Positions 47,727-57,487 are shown, numbered from the stretch's first letter. The stretch is 64,000 bases of DNA from Gaetbulibacter saemankumensis DSM 17032 (GCF_000425645.1 NZ_KE384430.1:310001-374000), one strand, 5' to 3'. The notes: generated by a model not told the origin, from the sequence alone. A program made the numbers and translations.

Positions 47727-49316
47727 ATGTTTAATTATATTAAAAATGATATACCAGCCAGTATTGTAGTATTCTTTGTAGCCTTACCCTTATGTCTTGG
47801 TATCGCCTTAGCCAGTGGGGCACCTCTATTCTCAGGATTAATTGCGGGAATTGTCGGAGGCATTGTTGTTGGTAGCCTGAGTGGTTCCAACATAGGTGTA
47901 AGTGGGCCTGCGGCCGGACTTGCAGCCATTGTATTAACTGCCATCGGTACACTTGGCGGTTATCAAAACTTCTTAGTTGCCGTTGTATTAGGAGGGATTA
48001 TACAAATCGTTTTTGGGGTTCTTAAAGCTGGTGTTATAGGATATTACTTCCCTTCATCCGTTATTAAAGGCATGCTAACAGGCATTGGCATCATTATTAT
48101 TTTAAAACAAATACCACATTTTTTTGGCTACGATGCCGATCCTGAAGGCGATTTTGCCTTTTTACAATTGGATGGAGAAAATACTTTTTCTGAAATATTT
48201 AAAACCTTTAAATACATCGCTCCAGGTTCAACAATCGTTGGCATACTCGGTTTAGGAATTATTCTGCTTTGGGATAAAGTACTTTCAAAGAAAGGAAAAT
48301 TTTTTCAAATTATTCAAGGACCTCTTGTAGCTGTGGCATTAGGAATTATTTATTTTATTATAACCGAAAACCATGACGTACTAAGTATTTCGAGTAATCA
48401 TCTGGTAAGCGTTCCAATACCTGAAGATTTAACTTCTTTTTTCGGACAATTTAGCTTTCCAAATTTTGCTGTAATTACCAACCCTGACGTTTGGGTTGTT
48501 GGATTTACGGTTGCATTAGTGGCCAGTTTGGAAACTCTTCTTTGTGTGGAAGCAACCGATAAGATAGACCCACACAAAAATGTTACACCCACAAACAGAG
48601 AATTATTAGCTCAAGGAACAGGAAATATTATATCTGGTCTTATTGGTGGTTTACCAATAACACAAGTTATTGTAAGAAGTTCTGCGAATATTCAATCCGG
48701 AGGTAGAACTAAACTTTCTGCTATTATTCATGGATTCTTACTTCTTATTTCAGTAATTCTGATACCCCGCCTATTAAATATGATACCCCTTTCGGTCTTA
48801 GCAGCCGTACTTTTAATTGTAGGCTATAAATTAGCCAAACCAAAATTGTTCAAACAAATGTATGATTTAGGCTGGAAGCAATCAATACCTTTTACTGTTA
48901 CCGTATTAGGAATCGTGTTTATTGATCTACTATATGGTATTGGCCTTGGATTGCTAGTAGGTATTATTGTTATTTTACTGAAAAGTTACCAAAATTCACA
49001 CTTCCTTCATATTGAAGATAAAAGCAATGGCAAACATCAAATTAAAATGACACTTGCCGAAGAAGTGACCTTCTTTAATAAGGGTGCCATTTTAAAAGAA
49101 TTGGACAGTTTACCTAGAGATACTTATTTAGAAATAAATCTATTAAAAACAAGATATCTAGACAATGATATAATTGAAATACTCGAAGACTTTGGTTTAA
49201 AGGCTAAAGAACGAAATATAGATATCAAGCTAGTCTCCAAACGTGGTGTTGTAGAAAATCCTCCAAGTTTTATCGAATTCTTTAGAACAAGACCTAAATC
49301 AGCTATGGGATTATAA
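47727..49316 (+). CDS. SulP-family inorganic anion transporter (first copy)
   Basis: An inner-membrane SulP/SLC26-type anion transporter, 529 residues from the ATG at 47727 (MFNYIKNDIPAS). An upstream ATG at 47709 lies in a hairpin arm and gives a poor N-terminus. Motifs include the signature FFVALPLCLGIALASGAP, GSNIGVSGPAAGLAAIV in the substrate site, and LLAQGTGNIISGLIGGLPIT. A shortened C-terminal STAS-like domain (about 440-520, DTYLEINLLKTRYLDNDIIE) follows. Bicarbonate is a better guess than sulfate, because a Usp-like gene and a beta-carbonic anhydrase follow directly, a pairing known in marine flavobacteria. Transport specificity is not shown by sequence alone. Confidence 0.9.
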   Translation: MFNYIKNDIPASIVVFFVALPLCLGIALASGAPLFSGLIAGIVGGIVVGSLSGSNIGVSGPAAGLAAIVLTAIGTLGGYQNFLVAVVLGGIIQIVFGVLKAGVIGYYFPSSVIKGMLTGIGIIIILKQIPHFFGYDADPEGDFAFLQLDGENTFSEIFKTFKYIAPGSTIVGILGLGIILLWDKVLSKKGKFFQIIQGPLVAVALGIIYFIITENHDVLSISSNHLVSVPIPEDLTSFFGQFSFPNFAVITNPDVWVVGFTVALVASLETLLCVEATDKIDPHKNVTPTNRELLAQGTGNIISGLIGGLPITQVIVRSSANIQSGGRTKLSAIIHGFLLLISVILIPRLLNMIPLSVLAAVLLIVGYKLAKPKLFKQMYDLGWKQSIPFTVTVLGIVFIDLLYGIGLGLLVGIIVILLKSYQNSHFLHIEDKSNGKHQIKMTLAEEVTFFNKGAILKELDSLPRDTYLEINLLKTRYLDNDIIEILEDFGLKAKERNIDIKLVSKRGVVENPPSFIEFFRTRPKSAMGL

Positions 49317-49327
49317 AATGTTGCGCT

Positions 49328-50110
49328 ATGAAAAAAAATAAGATACTCGTTATTTCAGATTTAAAAAAATCTACCAAAACTACTTTAAAAAGCGCTATTA
49401 GCCTTTCGAAATTAATTGAGGCTGATATTGAATTTTTTCATGTAAAAAAACCAACAGAGGTCGTTGATAGTCATAACCAACTAACCGCAGTTAGAACCAT
49501 CAATGCAACCTATAGGGAAACAGAAAATAAAATTAAAACAATTACTAGTAACTATGCTGACAAATATGATGTAAACATTCATTATGACCTTATTATTGGC
49601 AATGTAAAACATGAATTAGAAGGTTATTTTAAGGCTTCAAAACCAGACATTATCGTTTTAGGCAAAAGACAATCATCTGCTATAAAATTAATTGGTGATG
49701 ATATTGTTTCCTTCATTCTGAAAACATATAATGGCACCGTATTGATTGCTGGAAAAGAACATACCTTAGAACCAAAGAACATATTATCTTTAGGCATTCT
49801 AAATCCAACACCAAACAGTTTCAAAAGCAAAATTTTATCCGAATTAATTAATAAAACTGAAACACCAATTAAAACCTTTAATATAAATAATAGCAAGAAT
49901 AATTCTATACAAAGCACTGCCAACACTGTAGATTTTGTTTTCGAAAATGGGACTAATGCCGTTAACTCTATTGCTAATTATATTAATAAAAATAAAATTA
50001 ACATGTTATATATAGATCGCAGCAAGACTAATTCTTTAACCAACAATTTTAAGCAATTTTTAAAAGCGATCGATATTTCAGTATTATTCACAAATAATAC
50101 ACAACTTTAA
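49328..50110 (+). CDS. universal stress protein-like, two-domain
   Basis: A 260-residue cytosolic protein built from a Usp domain (about 1-140: KILVISDLKKSTKTTLKSAISLSKL, then KPDIIVLGKRQSSAIKLIGDDI) and a second, more diverged Usp-like half (about 145-260) with INMLYIDRSKTNS. The ATP-binding G-2x-G-9x-G-S/T pattern is not evident, so it may not bind nucleotide. It lies 11 bp after the SulP gene and 23 bp before the carbonic anhydrase gene. A regulatory role on transport is the natural inference, with no direct evidence. Confidence 0.78.
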   Translation: MKKNKILVISDLKKSTKTTLKSAISLSKLIEADIEFFHVKKPTEVVDSHNQLTAVRTINATYRETENKIKTITSNYADKYDVNIHYDLIIGNVKHELEGYFKASKPDIIVLGKRQSSAIKLIGDDIVSFILKTYNGTVLIAGKEHTLEPKNILSLGILNPTPNSFKSKILSELINKTETPIKTFNINNSKNNSIQSTANTVDFVFENGTNAVNSIANYINKNKINMLYIDRSKTNSLTNNFKQFLKAIDISVLFTNNTQL

Positions 50111-50133
50111 AAAGATAATTAGTAAAAAACATT

Positions 50134-50763
50134 ATGAAAGCACATACAAAAGAAACACAAGCCACAATGACTCCAGAAAAGTCATTACAATTTCTAAAAG
50201 AAGGTAACCAACGATTTCAGCAAAACCTTAAAGCTAATCGTAATTTACTGGAACAAGTAAACGATACTAGTGAGGGACAATTTCCATTTGCAACTATTTT
50301 AAGTTGTATCGATTCCCGCGTTTCTGCCGAATTAGTCTTCGATCAAGGCTTGGGCGATATTTTTAGCGTTCGTATTGCTGGAAATTTTGTGAACCAAGAT
50401 ATTCTTGGTAGCATGGAGTTTGCATGTAAATTAGCAGGGACCAAACTCATTGTTGTTTTAGGTCACACGAGTTGTGGTGCTGTAAAAGGAGCTTGTGATG
50501 ACGCCAAATTAGGTAACTTAACAAGCATGCTGAGTAAAATTAAACCAGCTGTTAAAGCTGTACACGAACCCAGTGATGCCAGTTTAAGAAATTCGAAAAA
50601 CGTTGAGTTCGTTGACAATGTCGCACACATGAATGTAAAACTTACTATCGACAGAATTCATGCTGAAAGCCCTGTTCTTTCTGAAATGGAAAAAAATGGT
50701 GAAATTATGATTGTTGGAGCTATGTATGATATTAATACAGGAGCTGTTAAATTCTTTGAATAG
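50134..50763 (+). CDS. beta-class carbonic anhydrase
   Basis: Zinc enzyme interconverting CO2 and bicarbonate, 209 residues. The zinc site is complete: the Cys-x-Asp-x-Arg motif ILSCIDSRVSAELVFDQG and the His-x2-Cys motif VLGHTSCGAVKGACD, with the catalytic Asp-Arg dyad in DSR. No signal peptide is present, so it is cytosolic and would trap or supply bicarbonate next to the SulP transporters. It is part of the SulP-Usp-CA unit, and a terminator separates it from the second SulP gene. Confidence 0.95.
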   Translation: MKAHTKETQATMTPEKSLQFLKEGNQRFQQNLKANRNLLEQVNDTSEGQFPFATILSCIDSRVSAELVFDQGLGDIFSVRIAGNFVNQDILGSMEFACKLAGTKLIVVLGHTSCGAVKGACDDAKLGNLTSMLSKIKPAVKAVHEPSDASLRNSKNVEFVDNVAHMNVKLTIDRIHAESPVLSEMEKNGEIMIVGAMYDINTGAVKFFE

Positions 50764-50800
50764 GATTTTAATTACCACTATTAGAAACAATCAAATATAT

Positions 50801-50833
50801 AAACCATTACATTTTTTGTAATGGTTTTTTTTT
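50801..50833 (+). terminator. intrinsic terminator after the carbonic anhydrase gene
   Basis: AAACCATTAC pairs with GTAATGGTTT, followed by T residues, 37 bases after the stop. The second SulP gene starts 40 bases later and would need readthrough or its own promoter. Confidence 0.85.
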
Positions 50834-50872
50834 GCTATTTTTTATGTAATAAAAAACTTAAACATTCTCTGC

Positions 50873-52729
50873 ATGAAAAATATATTTTCTAATCTAAAAG
50901 GTGATGCCTTTGGTGGCATTACAGCAGGAATTGTTGCTCTTCCCTTAGCTCTGGCTTTTGGTGTTTCATCAGGGTTAGGGCCGAGTGCAGGTTTATATGG
51001 TGCCATTTTTATTAGTTTTTTTGCTGCACTTTTTGGTGGTACAGATACCCAAATTTCGGGTCCAACAGCACCTATGACAGCCGTAAGTATGGTAGTTATC
51101 GCTGGTATTATTGCTGTTAATGATGGCGATATATCAAAAGCACTACCAACCATCCTAGCTGTGTTCCTATTAGCGGGACTCATGCAAATCGGTTTAGGAC
51201 TATTAGGATTAGGGAAATACATAAAATACATTCCGTACCCCGTGGTGTCAGGATTCATGACAGCCATAGGAGTCATTATTCTAATTACGCAACTTTTACC
51301 ATCTATTGGGTATTACCCCAAGGAGGATTTAGAATTTGTTAATGAATTTAAACCCAAAGCCCAAGAATTAATTCTAGAAAATATTCTTAAAGAAGAGGCC
51401 GGAGAAGGCATACTGGTTTTAGAAAACTTTAAAGAAACAGTTAATCGTGCCAATAATATAACCGAAGACGACATATTTAAAGAATCTAAAACTCTTGCAA
51501 AAAATGATGCCTCAGGTGTTTTGGGAACCTTAAAAACATTACCAAGAGCTTTGCAATTTATTAATTGGCTCGAGTTTTTCTTAGCGCTTTCAACCATTAT
51601 TATTATTTATGGATTTAAACGAATCACAAAAAAAATACCTAGCACTTTAGTCGCTCTTGTTATTGTTTCAGGGGTAGCTGTTGTATTTAACTTAAATTAT
51701 CGTCCTATAGAACAAATTCCTTCGGGACTACCCTCTCTAAATTTAGAGATTTTTTCAAATTTTAATTTAGCCTATCTAACGCCATTTGTCTTTACTTCTC
51801 TTACGCTAGCTCTACTAGGTGCTATAGATTCTTTATTAACAAGTATTGTAGCCGATAATATGACCAAAACCAAACACCAACCTAATAAAGAATTAGTAGG
51901 CCAAGGTATTGGAAATAGTATAGCGGCTATTTTTGGAGGCATTCCTGGTGCTGGTGCCACCATTAGAACCGTTGTAAACATTAATTCTGGAGGAAAAACA
52001 AAACTTTCCGGAATGATAGCGGGCCTAATGCTTTTTGTTATACTATTAGGTCTAGGTCCCGTCGCATCTAGAATACCAGCAGCGGTGCTCTCGGGCATTC
52101 TAATTACTGTAGGCATAGGTGTTATGGACTATAAAGGACTTAAAGCCATACCAAGTTTACCAAAAGATCTTAAAATTGGCCCTATTAAATTTAGTTCTGA
52201 AGTTATGGTTATGCTAATTGTTCTCTTACTATCGTCCTTCTGGAATCTGGTTTACGCAGTTGGCATCGGTCTAGTTATTGCCTCTTTAATGTTCATGAAA
52301 AAAATAGGTGATTTAACTGCCGAACGTTCGGACGTAAAGCCCTTAAAAGAAGAACGATGGAATGACGAAATTAACTTTCCTGAAAAACTTAAAGAAGAGG
52401 TATTTATTAAGCATATAAAAGGACCATTATTTTTTGGATCGACTAGTGAATTTCAAAGTTTAGCAAATCAAATCCCTAAAACAGCTTCAAAAGTAATTAT
52501 TAGAATGGATCGCATGCAATATATAGACCAGTCTGGACTTTATGCTTTAGAGGACGTCCTGCAGGAACTGAATAAAAATAAAATATTAGCTTTATTTGTC
52601 GATTTACAGAATCAACCACAATATATGATGGAGCGTATTGATATTATCCCCGATCTAATTCCTAAAGAACATATATTTGAAACTTTCGATGACTGCATTC
52701 GCTGGATAAAAACAAATGCTAAAAACTAA
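50873..52729 (+). CDS. SulP-family inorganic anion transporter with STAS domain (second copy)
   Basis: A second SulP transporter, 618 residues, clearly diverged from the one at 47.7 kb. The membrane domain includes AGIVALPLALAFGVSSGLGP, GTDTQISGPTAPMTAVSM and GQGIGNSIAAIFGGIPGAGA. A hydrophilic insert of about 70 residues (near 150-220, LEFVNEFKPKAQELILEN onward) interrupts the membrane segments. A full STAS domain closes the protein (KVIIRMDRMQYIDQSGLYAL), related to anti-sigma antagonists. It ends 44 bp from fbp, with a shared bidirectional terminator between. A bicarbonate role is suggested only by the neighbours. Confidence 0.92.
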   Translation: MKNIFSNLKGDAFGGITAGIVALPLALAFGVSSGLGPSAGLYGAIFISFFAALFGGTDTQISGPTAPMTAVSMVVIAGIIAVNDGDISKALPTILAVFLLAGLMQIGLGLLGLGKYIKYIPYPVVSGFMTAIGVIILITQLLPSIGYYPKEDLEFVNEFKPKAQELILENILKEEAGEGILVLENFKETVNRANNITEDDIFKESKTLAKNDASGVLGTLKTLPRALQFINWLEFFLALSTIIIIYGFKRITKKIPSTLVALVIVSGVAVVFNLNYRPIEQIPSGLPSLNLEIFSNFNLAYLTPFVFTSLTLALLGAIDSLLTSIVADNMTKTKHQPNKELVGQGIGNSIAAIFGGIPGAGATIRTVVNINSGGKTKLSGMIAGLMLFVILLGLGPVASRIPAAVLSGILITVGIGVMDYKGLKAIPSLPKDLKIGPIKFSSEVMVMLIVLLLSSFWNLVYAVGIGLVIASLMFMKKIGDLTAERSDVKPLKEERWNDEINFPEKLKEEVFIKHIKGPLFFGSTSEFQSLANQIPKTASKVIIRMDRMQYIDQSGLYALEDVLQELNKNKILALFVDLQNQPQYMMERIDIIPDLIPKEHIFETFDDCIRWIKTNAKN

Positions 52730-52757
52730 AAAAGCGAACTTATAAGTTCGCTTTTTT
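52728..52757. terminator. bidirectional intrinsic terminator between the SulP gene and fbp
   Basis: AAAAAAGCGAACTT and AAGTTCGCTTTTTT form a near-perfect palindrome with a 2-base centre and T-runs on both strands. It overlaps the SulP stop codon. Confidence 0.88.
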
Positions 52758-52773
52758 AGTTTTTAAGTAAATA

Positions 52774-53781
52774 TTACTTTGCAGCACGCATAAATTCTTC
52801 GGCTTTTTCCACCATATTTTTACTTCCACAGATAAACGGCACGCGTTCATGTAATTCTGTTGGTTGTATATCCATAATTCTATTAAAACCATCACTAGCT
52901 TTACCATTAGCTTGCTCAGCTAAAAACGCCATAGGATTGCATTCATATAGCAAACGCAACTTCCCCTTCGGGTTTTTAGAACTTTGCGGATACATATAAA
53001 TTCCACCTTTAATCATATTTCTATGAAAATCTGAAACTAAAGACCCTATATAGCGTGATGTATAAGGCCTATCGCCTTCTTCCTCCTGGCAATACTTTAT
53101 GTAATTCTTTATACCTTGTGGAAAATGAATATAATTCCCTTCATTTACTGAATAGATATTCCCATTTACAGGAAACTGCATATCTGGATGTGATAAATAA
53201 AATGATCCGATTGCAGGATTTAAGGTAAACCCATTAACTCCTGCTCCAGTCGTATATACTAACATAGTAGAGGTTCCATATACAATATAACCCGCAGCCA
53301 CCTGCTGACTTCCTTTTTGTAAAAAATCCTCAACTTGCACTGGTGTCCCAACAGGTGTTACACGTCTATAAATTGAAAAAATGGTCCCTACCGACACATT
53401 TACATCTATATTAGAAGAACCATCAAGCGGATCGATTAATACCACATATTTATTTTGATGTTGCTCATCTTGACTATTAATTGTAATAAAATCATCTTCT
53501 TCTTCACTAGCAATACCACAAACAATATTTCTTTTTGTTAAGGTTTGAATAAATTTATCGTTGGCATAAACATCTAATTTTTGTTGATCTTCTCCCTGCA
53601 CATTAACATCTCCCACAGCTCCAATAATATCTACTAATCCTGCCTTATTCACTTCATGATTAACTACTTTTGCTGCGAGCCTAAGCGAATTCAATAAACT
53701 TGACAATTCTCCAGACGAATACTTAAATGCGGCCTGGTTTTCAATAATAAATTCCCCTAATGTTTGTTTTTTATGTGACAT
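52774..53781 (-). CDS. fbp: fructose-1,6-bisphosphatase, class I
   Basis: The gluconeogenic phosphatase that converts fructose-1,6-bisphosphate to fructose-6-phosphate with Mg2+. From the ATG at 53779-53781 ([12 protein letters not shown]) the product is 335 residues. The frame reaches further only through a TTG. Metal and substrate signatures are intact: [54 protein letters not shown] and [20 protein letters not shown]. It is monocistronic and divergent from the GNAT-lysC-olsF unit. It supplies fructose-6-phosphate used by GlmS. Confidence 0.97.
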   Translation of the reverse strand: MSHKKQTLGEFIIENQAAFKYSSGELSSLLNSLRLAAKVVNHEVNKAGLVDIIGAVGDVNVQGEDQQKLDVYANDKFIQTLTKRNIVCGIASEEEDDFITINSQDEQHQNKYVVLIDPLDGSSNIDVNVSVGTIFSIYRRVTPVGTPVQVEDFLQKGSQQVAAGYIVYGTSTMLVYTTGAGVNGFTLNPAIGSFYLSHPDMQFPVNGNIYSVNEGNYIHFPQGIKNYIKYCQEEEGDRPYTSRYIGSLVSDFHRNMIKGGIYMYPQSSKNPKGKLRLLYECNPMAFLAEQANGKASDGFNRIMDIQPTELHERVPFICGSKNMVEKAEEFMRAAK

Positions 53782-53872
53782 ATTTAAATTAAGATTATAG
53801 GGCAAAATAAAGGTATTTTTTCACGAACTACAACGTTTTCGTTGCTCAATAATTAATTATTAAACTTTAAAC

Positions 53873-53880
53873 TATATTTG
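53873..53880 (+). promoter_or_regulatory. -7 promoter element for the GNAT-lysC-acyltransferase operon
   Basis: TATATTTG is an exact TAnnTTTG match, 17 bases before the GNAT ATG at 53898, which implies a very short leader. No good -33 TTG is seen at the usual spacing. Confidence 0.5.
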
Positions 53881-53897
53881 GGATAATTTTAAAGCAT

Positions 53898-54377
53898 ATG
53901 AATTTTAACATACGAAAATCTAAAAAATCAGATATGCCGGAGGTGCTCCAACTTATCAAAGAGTTAGCCATTTATGAAAAAGAGCCTGGTGCAGTTGAAA
54001 TTACAGTAAAAGATTTAGAAACCGATGGTTTTGGAAACACACCCCAATTCCAGTGTTTTGTAGGTGAAATAAATAATAAAATAGAAGGCATTGCACTTGT
54101 TTATAATCGCTATTCTACATGGAAAGGTCGCGCCTTGCATTTAGAAGATTTAATTGTGCGCGAAAACATGCGCGGCTCGGGATTAGGCACAGCGTTGTTA
54201 AATGAAGTTATTAAATACGGCCATAGCTTAGGTGTAAAACGTATTAACTGGGAAGTTTTAGATTGGAACGAACCGGCTATTAGCTTTTACGAAAACAAGG
54301 GTGCCAAGGTGATGCGCGATTGGGATGTGGTGCAATTAAGTGAAGAAGGCATAAAAAACTATATTTCAAAACTCTAA
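53898..54377 (+). CDS. GNAT-family N-acetyltransferase (SSAT-like)
   Basis: A 159-residue GCN5-related acetyltransferase resembling spermidine/spermine or thialysine acetyltransferases. It begins NIRKSKKSDMPEVLQLIKELAIYEK. It has the motif ALHLEDLIVRENMRGSGLG with the acetyl-CoA pyrophosphate loop, and the family-typical INWEVLDWNEPAISFYENKGAK. The substrate could be a polyamine or an amino-acid derivative, and the sequence does not settle it. It lies one base from the lysC ATG (stop 54377, start 54379), so the two genes are tightly coupled. Confidence 0.9.
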   Translation: MNFNIRKSKKSDMPEVLQLIKELAIYEKEPGAVEITVKDLETDGFGNTPQFQCFVGEINNKIEGIALVYNRYSTWKGRALHLEDLIVRENMRGSGLGTALLNEVIKYGHSLGVKRINWEVLDWNEPAISFYENKGAKVMRDWDVVQLSEEGIKNYISKL

Positions 54378-54378
54378 A

Positions 54379-55629
54379 ATGCAGATATTTAAATTTGGTG
54401 GTGCTTCAGTTAAGGATGCTAAGGGTGTCATTAATTTAGCTTCAGTATTAAAGAAAACAGGGTATAACAACACTGTTATAGTGGTTTCGGCCATGGGAAA
54501 AACAACCAATGCCCTGGAAGTAGTAATTAAAAATTACTTCGAAAATAAAACAGAACTACAAAGTGCCCTTCAAGAGGTTATTAAATATCACAATGAGATT
54601 CTGCTCGACCTCTTTGAAGATGAAACGCACTCCATCTATGAGAAGGTCAATTTACTGTTTATTGAGCTTAAACAATTTTTAAAAAGTAATAAATCACCCG
54701 ATTATAATTTTGTATACGACCAAATTATCGGTTATGGTGAATTAGTTTCAACCACTATAATTAGTGCTTATTTAAATAGCATTAACATCAAAAATAATTG
54801 GCTCGATGCAAGAGATATTATTAAAACTGACACTAATTACAGAAGCGCCCATGTAAATTGGGAAACTACACAAAAACTAATTTCAGCAAATTTAAAAACT
54901 AACTCACTTAATATTACTCAAGGATTTATAGGGAGTGACCCTAACAATTTCACAACCTCATTAGGGCGTGAAGGAAGTGACTATTCGGCCGCTATTCTAG
55001 CCTACGGCCTCAATGCCGATAGTGTAACTATTTGGAAAGATGTTCCCGGAGTACTTAATGCCGATCCGCGTTATTTCGACAACGCTAAACTCCTTAATAA
55101 AATAAGCTATCGAGAGGCTATTGAATTAGCATTTTACGGAGCTTCGGTGATTCACCCTAAAACATTGCAGCCATTACAACGTAAGGAAATCCCTTTACTT
55201 GTTAAGTCATTTTTAAATCCAGATGCTTCCGGAACAAGAATTGGCAAGAATGAAACGCTTAACCCGATGATGCCATGCTTTATTGTTAAAAAAAATCAGG
55301 TATTGATATCGCTATCATCTTTAGACTTCTCGTATATAGTAGAAGAAAACATTAGTGAAATATTTAATTTACTACATTTATACAAGATGAAAGTGGATCT
55401 CATTCAAAATTCAGCCATTAGCTTTTCTGTATGCGTTGATAATATTTATAATAATCTTGATGAATTATTACTTCATTTAAAAGCAAAATTTAAAGTAAAT
55501 TGCACCGAAAATGTATCACTGTACACAATTCGGCATTATACCCAAAATGTCATAGACAAAATTGAAGCAGATAAAACAGTGTTATTAAAACAATTAACTC
55601 AGGAAACTATACAAATAGTAAGTAAATAG
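54379..55629 (+). CDS. lysC: aspartate kinase (monofunctional)
   Basis: The first enzyme of the aspartate family pathway (lysine, threonine, methionine, diaminopimelate), 416 residues. The amino-acid-kinase domain opens QIFKFGGASVKDAKG (KFGGxSV motif), followed by LGREGSDYSAAILAYGL and DVPGVLNADPRYF. The C-terminal region, about residues 300-416, carries a diverged ACT pair (VLISLSSLDFSYIVEENISE, ISFSVCVDN) that would bind a feedback effector. No homoserine dehydrogenase domain is fused. Neighbours are a GNAT gene and the two-domain acyltransferase. Confidence 0.93.
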   Translation: MQIFKFGGASVKDAKGVINLASVLKKTGYNNTVIVVSAMGKTTNALEVVIKNYFENKTELQSALQEVIKYHNEILLDLFEDETHSIYEKVNLLFIELKQFLKSNKSPDYNFVYDQIIGYGELVSTTIISAYLNSINIKNNWLDARDIIKTDTNYRSAHVNWETTQKLISANLKTNSLNITQGFIGSDPNNFTTSLGREGSDYSAAILAYGLNADSVTIWKDVPGVLNADPRYFDNAKLLNKISYREAIELAFYGASVIHPKTLQPLQRKEIPLLVKSFLNPDASGTRIGKNETLNPMMPCFIVKKNQVLISLSSLDFSYIVEENISEIFNLLHLYKMKVDLIQNSAISFSVCVDNIYNNLDELLLHLKAKFKVNCTENVSLYTIRHYTQNVIDKIEADKTVLLKQLTQETIQIVSK

Positions 55630-55651
55630 TTTATTTACTACCTTTATATTC

Positions 55652-57481
55652 ATGACCAAACAACAAAATACCGGCTTAGTGACCGCCAAAGAGGTCGCCA
55701 GTGTAATTAACATAAGTAACTATGGTTTTATAGGAACATTTATTGGCTGGTTACTTATGAAAGTTTTGAAAATATCAACCTTAAACAAAATCTATAATCG
55801 CAATAAACACCTTAACGAACTCCCTTTTTTAAATGCTATTTTAGATGATTTTAAAATTAAGTTCGAAATCCCTGAGGAAGATTTAAAACGACTACCCAAA
55901 GACGGCGCCTACATTACGGTTTCCAACCACCCACTAGGTGGCATTGATGGCATCTTACTTTTAAAATTAATGATTGAACAACGCAAAGATTTTAAAATAA
56001 TAGCAAATTTTTTATTGCACAGAATTGAGCCATTGAAACCATTTATAATGCCCGTTAATCCTTTTGAAGACAGAAAAGATGTAAAATCTAGTCTTGCCGG
56101 GTTCAAAAATTCTATATTACACTTACGAGAAGGGCACCCTCTGGGCATCTTTCCTGCTGGTGAGGTTTCAACCTATAGAGATGGTAAACTGGTAGTCGAT
56201 AAACCCTGGGAAGAAGCCGCTATAAAACTTATAAAAAAAGCTGAAGTACCAGTAGTTCCTATCTACTTTCATGCTAAAAACAGCAAACTTTTTTATAAGC
56301 TTTCAAAAATTAGTGATACGCTACGTACGGCAAAACTACCTTCTGAACTATTAACACAAAAAAGACGTACCATAAAAGTACGCATAGGTAGACCCATTTC
56401 GGTTGCCGACCAAAAAGAACATGCTTCGTTAGAAGAATTCTCGGAATTCCTAAGACGAAAAACCTATATGCTCTCTAACGCATTTGAGGAAAAGCCTAAA
56501 ATTTTAAACAATATATCTACTTCATTAAAAACTCCGAAAGTTCCTAAACGTATTGTTACGCCTATAGCAAAGGATTTAATGGAAAAAGAAGTAAATGCCC
56601 TGAGAGATGAAGACGCAAGACTTCTAGTTAGTAAAAACTATGAAGTGTTCTTAGCTCCTGCAGATAAAATACCAAACATTTTACGTGAAATCGGACGCCT
56701 ACGAGAAATAACTTTTAGAGAAGTGGGTGAAGGCACTAATGAAGCCATAGACTTAGATACTTTCGACACGTACTACCATCATATGTTTTTATGGGACAAT
56801 GAAAGCAAACTAATTGCCGGCGCATATAGGATGGGATTAGGTTCTAAAATTTTTGAACGCTATGGTATAGACGGTTTCTATCTTCAAGACCTGTTTAGAT
56901 TTGAACCTGAATTATATAAAATGATGAGCCAGTCCATAGAAATGGGGCGTGCTTTCATTATAAAGGATTATCAGCAAAAACCCATGCCCTTATTTTTACT
57001 TTGGAAAGGCATTGTACATATTACATTACGTTACCCCGAACACAAGTTTTTAATTGGAGGGGTTAGTATTAGTAATCAATTTTCAAATTTTTCTAAATCG
57101 TTAATGATAGAATTTATGAAATCGCATTACTACGACCCATATATAGCCCAATATGTGCGTCCGAAAAAGGAATTCAAAGTAAAATTAAAAGATGCTGACA
57201 AAGATTTTGTTTTCGACGAAACTGAAGCCGATTTAAATAAATTCGATAAAATTATCGATGAAGTCGAACCAGGAGCATTACGCTTGCCAGTACTACTTAA
57301 AAAGTATATTAAGCAAAATGCTAAACTCGTGGCATTTAATGTGGATCCATTATTTAATAACGCGGTAGACGGGTTGATGTATATTAAAATAGCCGACTTA
57401 CCGGAAAGCACTGTGCGTCCCGTAATGGAAGAGTTTCAGCAAGAATTAGAAAAAAAATTTATGAATAACGGTGATAAATAA
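55652..57481 (+). CDS. olsF: OlsF-type bifunctional acyltransferase (lysophospholipid-acyltransferase plus GNAT-like OlsB domain)
   Basis: A fused protein of 609 residues. The N-terminal half (about 50-280) is PlsC/OlsA-like: VSNHPLGGIDGILLL with His93 and Asp99, FPAGEVSTYRDGKLV, and VVPIYFHAKNSK. The C-terminal half (about 310-600) is OlsB-like, an N-acyltransferase domain (REIGRLREITFREVGEG, DNESKLIAGAYRMGLG, EMGRAFI, PLFLLWKGI). In OlsF enzymes such as that of Flavobacterium johnsoniae, the OlsB-like part adds 3-hydroxy fatty acid to an amino acid and the OlsA-like part esterifies it, making ornithine or related lipids. The order here matches. Its amino-acid substrate (ornithine or glycine) is not determined. 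It is probably membrane-associated. Confidence 0.82.
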   Translation: MTKQQNTGLVTAKEVASVINISNYGFIGTFIGWLLMKVLKISTLNKIYNRNKHLNELPFLNAILDDFKIKFEIPEEDLKRLPKDGAYITVSNHPLGGIDGILLLKLMIEQRKDFKIIANFLLHRIEPLKPFIMPVNPFEDRKDVKSSLAGFKNSILHLREGHPLGIFPAGEVSTYRDGKLVVDKPWEEAAIKLIKKAEVPVVPIYFHAKNSKLFYKLSKISDTLRTAKLPSELLTQKRRTIKVRIGRPISVADQKEHASLEEFSEFLRRKTYMLSNAFEEKPKILNNISTSLKTPKVPKRIVTPIAKDLMEKEVNALRDEDARLLVSKNYEVFLAPADKIPNILREIGRLREITFREVGEGTNEAIDLDTFDTYYHHMFLWDNESKLIAGAYRMGLGSKIFERYGIDGFYLQDLFRFEPELYKMMSQSIEMGRAFIIKDYQQKPMPLFLLWKGIVHITLRYPEHKFLIGGVSISNQFSNFSKSLMIEFMKSHYYDPYIAQYVRPKKEFKVKLKDADKDFVFDETEADLNKFDKIIDEVEPGALRLPVLLKKYIKQNAKLVAFNVDPLFNNAVDGLMYIKIADLPESTVRPVMEEFQQELEKKFMNNGDK

Positions 57482-57487
57482 ATTCAT

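Noticed and set aside
47735-47952. Two overlapping antisense frames in the first SulP gene
   Set aside because: Shadows of the Gly/Ala-rich membrane segments; no start context or family pattern.
50842-51276. 144-codon open frame antisense to the second SulP gene
   Set aside because: It is rich in Pro, Ala and Met as the complement of membrane-protein codons, with no motif, and the sense gene is clearly real.
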